Shown here piece after piece: positions 61,905-64,000 of a stretch of 64,000 nucleotides of DNA. This stretch comes from Erythrobacter sp. SCSIO 43205 (lineage in GTDB: Bacteria; Pseudomonadota; Alphaproteobacteria; Sphingomonadales; Sphingomonadaceae). The position numbers and the translations under genes were made by a program. Below the pieces are notes generated by a model. It had not been told where the DNA came from. It did no database searches and saw only the letters and a list, made by a program, of their open reading frames with translations. How positions within the stretch are numbered: the stretch's first letter is position 1; each line of letters starts with the position of its first letter. The stretch covers positions 2,604,001-2,668,000 of the forward strand of contig NZ_CP063202.1 in assembly GCF_019904235.1 (NCBI RefSeq), written 5' to 3'.

Positions 61905-63964
61905 CACTGCCACCGCGCAATCTGTTGGTCCACGCCTTCGGAAAGGCTCGGTAGCGCATCAAATTCAATCGGTGGATAGAGTTGCGCGACGCACTGTGCA
62001 AAGCCGATGGGCGAACCGTCCAGCACTTTCAACGTTAGCCGCGTTTCTTCTCCTGCCGTGACCGGTGCAGGCACCTCGACGACTTGGGTGTTGGCAATAC
62101 CGTAGCGTGGGAAATCTGTCCACGGGGCCCCGCGCGCAGATCGCGTGAAAGGCGAATCTTCTGTAACCGTCAAAAGCGCGGTGCGCGGCTCGCTATCGAA
62201 GGCTTCGCGCTCGATATAAAGCGATGCAAGCCCGCCGACATCGCTTCGTACCACCACGTCAAAGCGGTCGAGCGTCTTGTGGATGACTTCGCAGGTCGCG
62301 CTGTGTTTGGGCGTAACACCGCCGCGCCGGACCCACACGATGTTCTGATCGCTTTTCGCAATCGGATCGTAGAGGTCGCGCAAGGTCTTGAAAAAAGTCC
62401 AATTGGCTCGCGTGTTCCATCCTTCCCAACCGGTGTAGTCAGGCGCAATCGTACTCACCGCAATGACCTTGCCGAACAAGAGCTTGTTGAAATCGGCGCG
62501 GGTTTCCGGCCCCAAAGCATGGATCAGCGAGCCGACTGGCGCAGGGCTCTTGGTGCCAGCCGCAATATCGAGCGTGGACGTATAGACAGAGAGCAATCGT
62601 TCATCATTTGGGACGCCGCGCGCCTCTAAAAAGGCGGAGAAGCGCTTTATTGCAGCAAGGTCTTCGGCAGTCTGGGGCGTCACATAGAAACCGAGAGGTT
62701 CAGCATACACGGTGCGCTCGGTTTGGCCGGCGACACTAGCCAGCGCGCTTGCCTCTATCGCGACCATCGCCAGCGAAGCCAGACCAGCCACGGCAGGGAC
62801 GCTTTTCGATGAGGCGGCGCGCAAGAACGGTTTGAAAAGCCGCAAAAGCGATCTCTGAAACAGGATAACAGGCGCGCTTAGTCCAAAGACGAAAGTGATC
62901 GCCTTATATTCTGAACCGATATGGCCGCCTATTTGCGGCAGGGTAGCTGTGCCGATCAGCGCTGCACCTACGAAGACAAAGGCGCTTAATCGAACAGGCG
63001 AGCCGCGTCCTCTCAATCGCTGCCAAATCGCGAAGCAAACCGACGCGGTGAGAGCGATCAGGCTCATCGCTGTCAGCGGTTCACCTGCATAAAAGACGCG
63101 CGGCAAATCAAGGATCGAGAGAACGCGCGCCTCTGCTCCCCAAGGCCCAAAGTACCAGAATTGGTCGCTGGCTACCTCGACAAAATTGTACTGGAGCCAG
63201 CCTGAAGGGTCGCCGTGGGTGACGAGCATGAGCATCGCAAAGGCTGAGGCGGCAACTCCAACCGCAAAAGCGGCAAAAGCCTTTGCAAGCAGTGCCATCT
63301 GCTGATGCAAAGCGCAGATAAGCGCCATCACAGCGGCAATTACCAGCGGAATGCCAGCATCGTTTGACCATAGAAGCGCAAGCCCGGTTGCAAGTCCAAA
63401 CCAAAGGGTCGGCACCCAGTTGGTGTCGCGCATGATGGCTCTTAGCGCGAATAGGAAAACCGGCAGAACAAAGGACGGCAATGCGCCGCGAAGGGGGCGC
63501 AATGATACGCCCGGATCAAAGGTCGCAGGATAAGGAAAGTGGCTGAACCCCGCAGCCGCGTTGCCAACGTAGTAGAACGCGAAGACAAGCAGGATCGTGA
63601 ACGCCCACCTCATAGTGCCTGGCACCGCACGCAGCATCCAGACAACACTGTAAGCGCCGGCAAAACTGCCGACGGTCACCATGGCAAAGGCCGCAAAAGT
63701 CGATGCCCACAGCGTCTCACCAAACGCCATGAAGATCGGCAAAAGCGAGAGGATCATGGTGATCCCCAGGTAGGATTGAAAGCCTTCGCCCAGCTTTGCT
63801 CCATCAGCGAAATTATCAAGCGCGAACCACGTCTGCATCGCCCCGTCGATCGAGTTGAGACTGTGATCGTAAAGCAAAGTCCAACCACGCAGCGCAATGA
63901 TCGCCGCCATAAGCGCAGCGATCAGCAGCCAGCCGCGCTGCTTTGCACCCGCATTCTCAGGCAT
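61904..63964 (-). CDS. Polytopic membrane protein, possible glycan-modifying GT-C-like enzyme
   Basis: A 686-residue protein with about twelve hydrophobic helices and a C-terminal soluble region (about 470-686) holding two Cys. Acidic residues near the first periplasmic loop (S-L-N-S-I-D-G) resemble the catalytic loop of GT-C glycosyltransferases, but the match is weak. It leads a coupled trio with GtrA and GT2, an arrangement seen in gtr-type glycan modification loci, so a lipid-linked-sugar-using transferase is plausible. ATG 63964 has GGGGGCG upstream. Confidence 0.65.
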   Translation of the reverse strand: MPENAGAKQRGWLLIAALMAAIIALRGWTLLYDHSLNSIDGAMQTWFALDNFADGAKLGEGFQSYLGITMILSLLPIFMAFGETLWASTFAAFAMVTVGSFAGAYSVVWMLRAVPGTMRWAFTILLVFAFYYVGNAAAGFSHFPYPATFDPGVSLRPLRGALPSFVLPVFLFALRAIMRDTNWVPTLWFGLATGLALLWSNDAGIPLVIAAVMALICALHQQMALLAKAFAAFAVGVAASAFAMLMLVTHGDPSGWLQYNFVEVASDQFWYFGPWGAEARVLSILDLPRVFYAGEPLTAMSLIALTASVCFAIWQRLRGRGSPVRLSAFVFVGAALIGTATLPQIGGHIGSEYKAITFVFGLSAPVILFQRSLLRLFKPFLRAASSKSVPAVAGLASLAMVAIEASALASVAGQTERTVYAEPLGFYVTPQTAEDLAAIKRFSAFLEARGVPNDERLLSVYTSTLDIAAGTKSPAPVGSLIHALGPETRADFNKLLFGKVIAVSTIAPDYTGWEGWNTRANWTFFKTLRDLYDPIAKSDQNIVWVRRGGVTPKHSATCEVIHKTLDRFDVVVRSDVGGLASLYIEREAFDSEPRTALLTVTEDSPFTRSARGAPWTDFPRYGIANTQVVEVPAPVTAGEETRLTLKVLDGSPIGFAQCVAQLYPPIEFDALPSLSEGVDQQIARWQ

Positions 63965-64000
63965 ATTGCGCCCCCAGCACAAAGCCCGAATGCGCAGCGC

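Noticed and set aside
1..64000. tRNA, rRNA genes and CRISPR arrays
   Set aside because: No tRNA-like T-arm and acceptor pairing, rRNA stretch or regularly spaced direct repeats were noticed by eye; a covariance-model scan was not possible.

Overview
The window looks like a chromosomal segment of an aerobic anoxygenic phototrophic alphaproteobacterium of the Sphingomonadales, probably Erythrobacteraceae-like. This is inferred from bacteriochlorophyll genes (bchE, bchJ), a long TonB-dependent receptor, the hemC-hemD-Mic60-like order, an Anbu proteasome-homologue operon, a split CHASE2/FecR signalling region and uniformly high-GC, densely packed genes. No rRNA, tRNA, CRISPR array, insertion sequence or complete prophage was seen. 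Taxonomy is an inference, because no marker was compared with a database.

Layout. 1-1.3 kb: a SnoaL-like protein, and an opposite-strand operon of three tiny single-helix proteins ending in a PspC-domain protein. 1.5-7.8 kb: recF, a TesA-like esterase divergent from a YbbA/YbbP-type ABC exporter, and DUF805 and RDD membrane proteins. 8-14.6 kb: a TonB-dependent receptor, typA, and two divergent peptidoglycan-active genes of phage-lysin type. 14.6-18.7 kb: bchE-bchJ with an FNR/FixK-like box upstream, a REP doublet, an SDR and a VOC protein. 18.9-26.2 kb: a LuxR-type regulator, the four-gene Anbu operon (Anbu, transglutaminase, alpha-E, ATP-grasp), tandem alpha/beta hydrolases and a DUF3617 lipoprotein. 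26.2-38.8 kb: uvrB, a DsbD-like reductase, a UbiH-like hydroxylase, hemC-hemD-Mic60-like, tsaD-gpsA and a flippase. 38.9-51 kb: a vWA lipoprotein, an HhH protein, a single-domain response regulator behind a second FNR-like box, maiA-fahA (tyrosine catabolism), frmA-fghA (formaldehyde detoxification), ald with a divergent Lrp regulator, an aldehyde dehydrogenase, a lactate-oxidase-like enzyme and a DCC protein. 51-59.1 kb: the signalling region described next. 59.1-64 kb: a GT2-GtrA-membrane protein operon.

The most interesting region is 51.0-59.1 kb. Two CHASE2 sensors, one carrying a class III nucleotidyl cyclase and the other a SpoIIE/PP2C phosphatase, are encoded with a STAS antagonist, an MBL-fold hydrolase, a FecR-domain protein, an OmpA-like lipoprotein, a second secreted FecR-like protein and an RsbW-type HATPase. 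Together they could form an envelope-sensing partner-switching module coupled to cyclic-nucleotide metabolism. No sigma factor is visible, so the output is unknown. The functional model is inference; the domain content is read directly from the translated sequence.

Other threads: tetrapyrrole synthesis is spread over two loci (hemC/hemD and bchE/bchJ); two similar 14-nt FNR/FixK-like palindromes suggest oxygen control of bchE and of a response regulator; and several gene pairs use 1-4 nt stop/start overlaps (pspC, ybbA/ybbP, tsaD/gpsA, maiA/fahA, frmA/fghA, fecR/ompA, GT2/gtrA), indicating translationally coupled operons.
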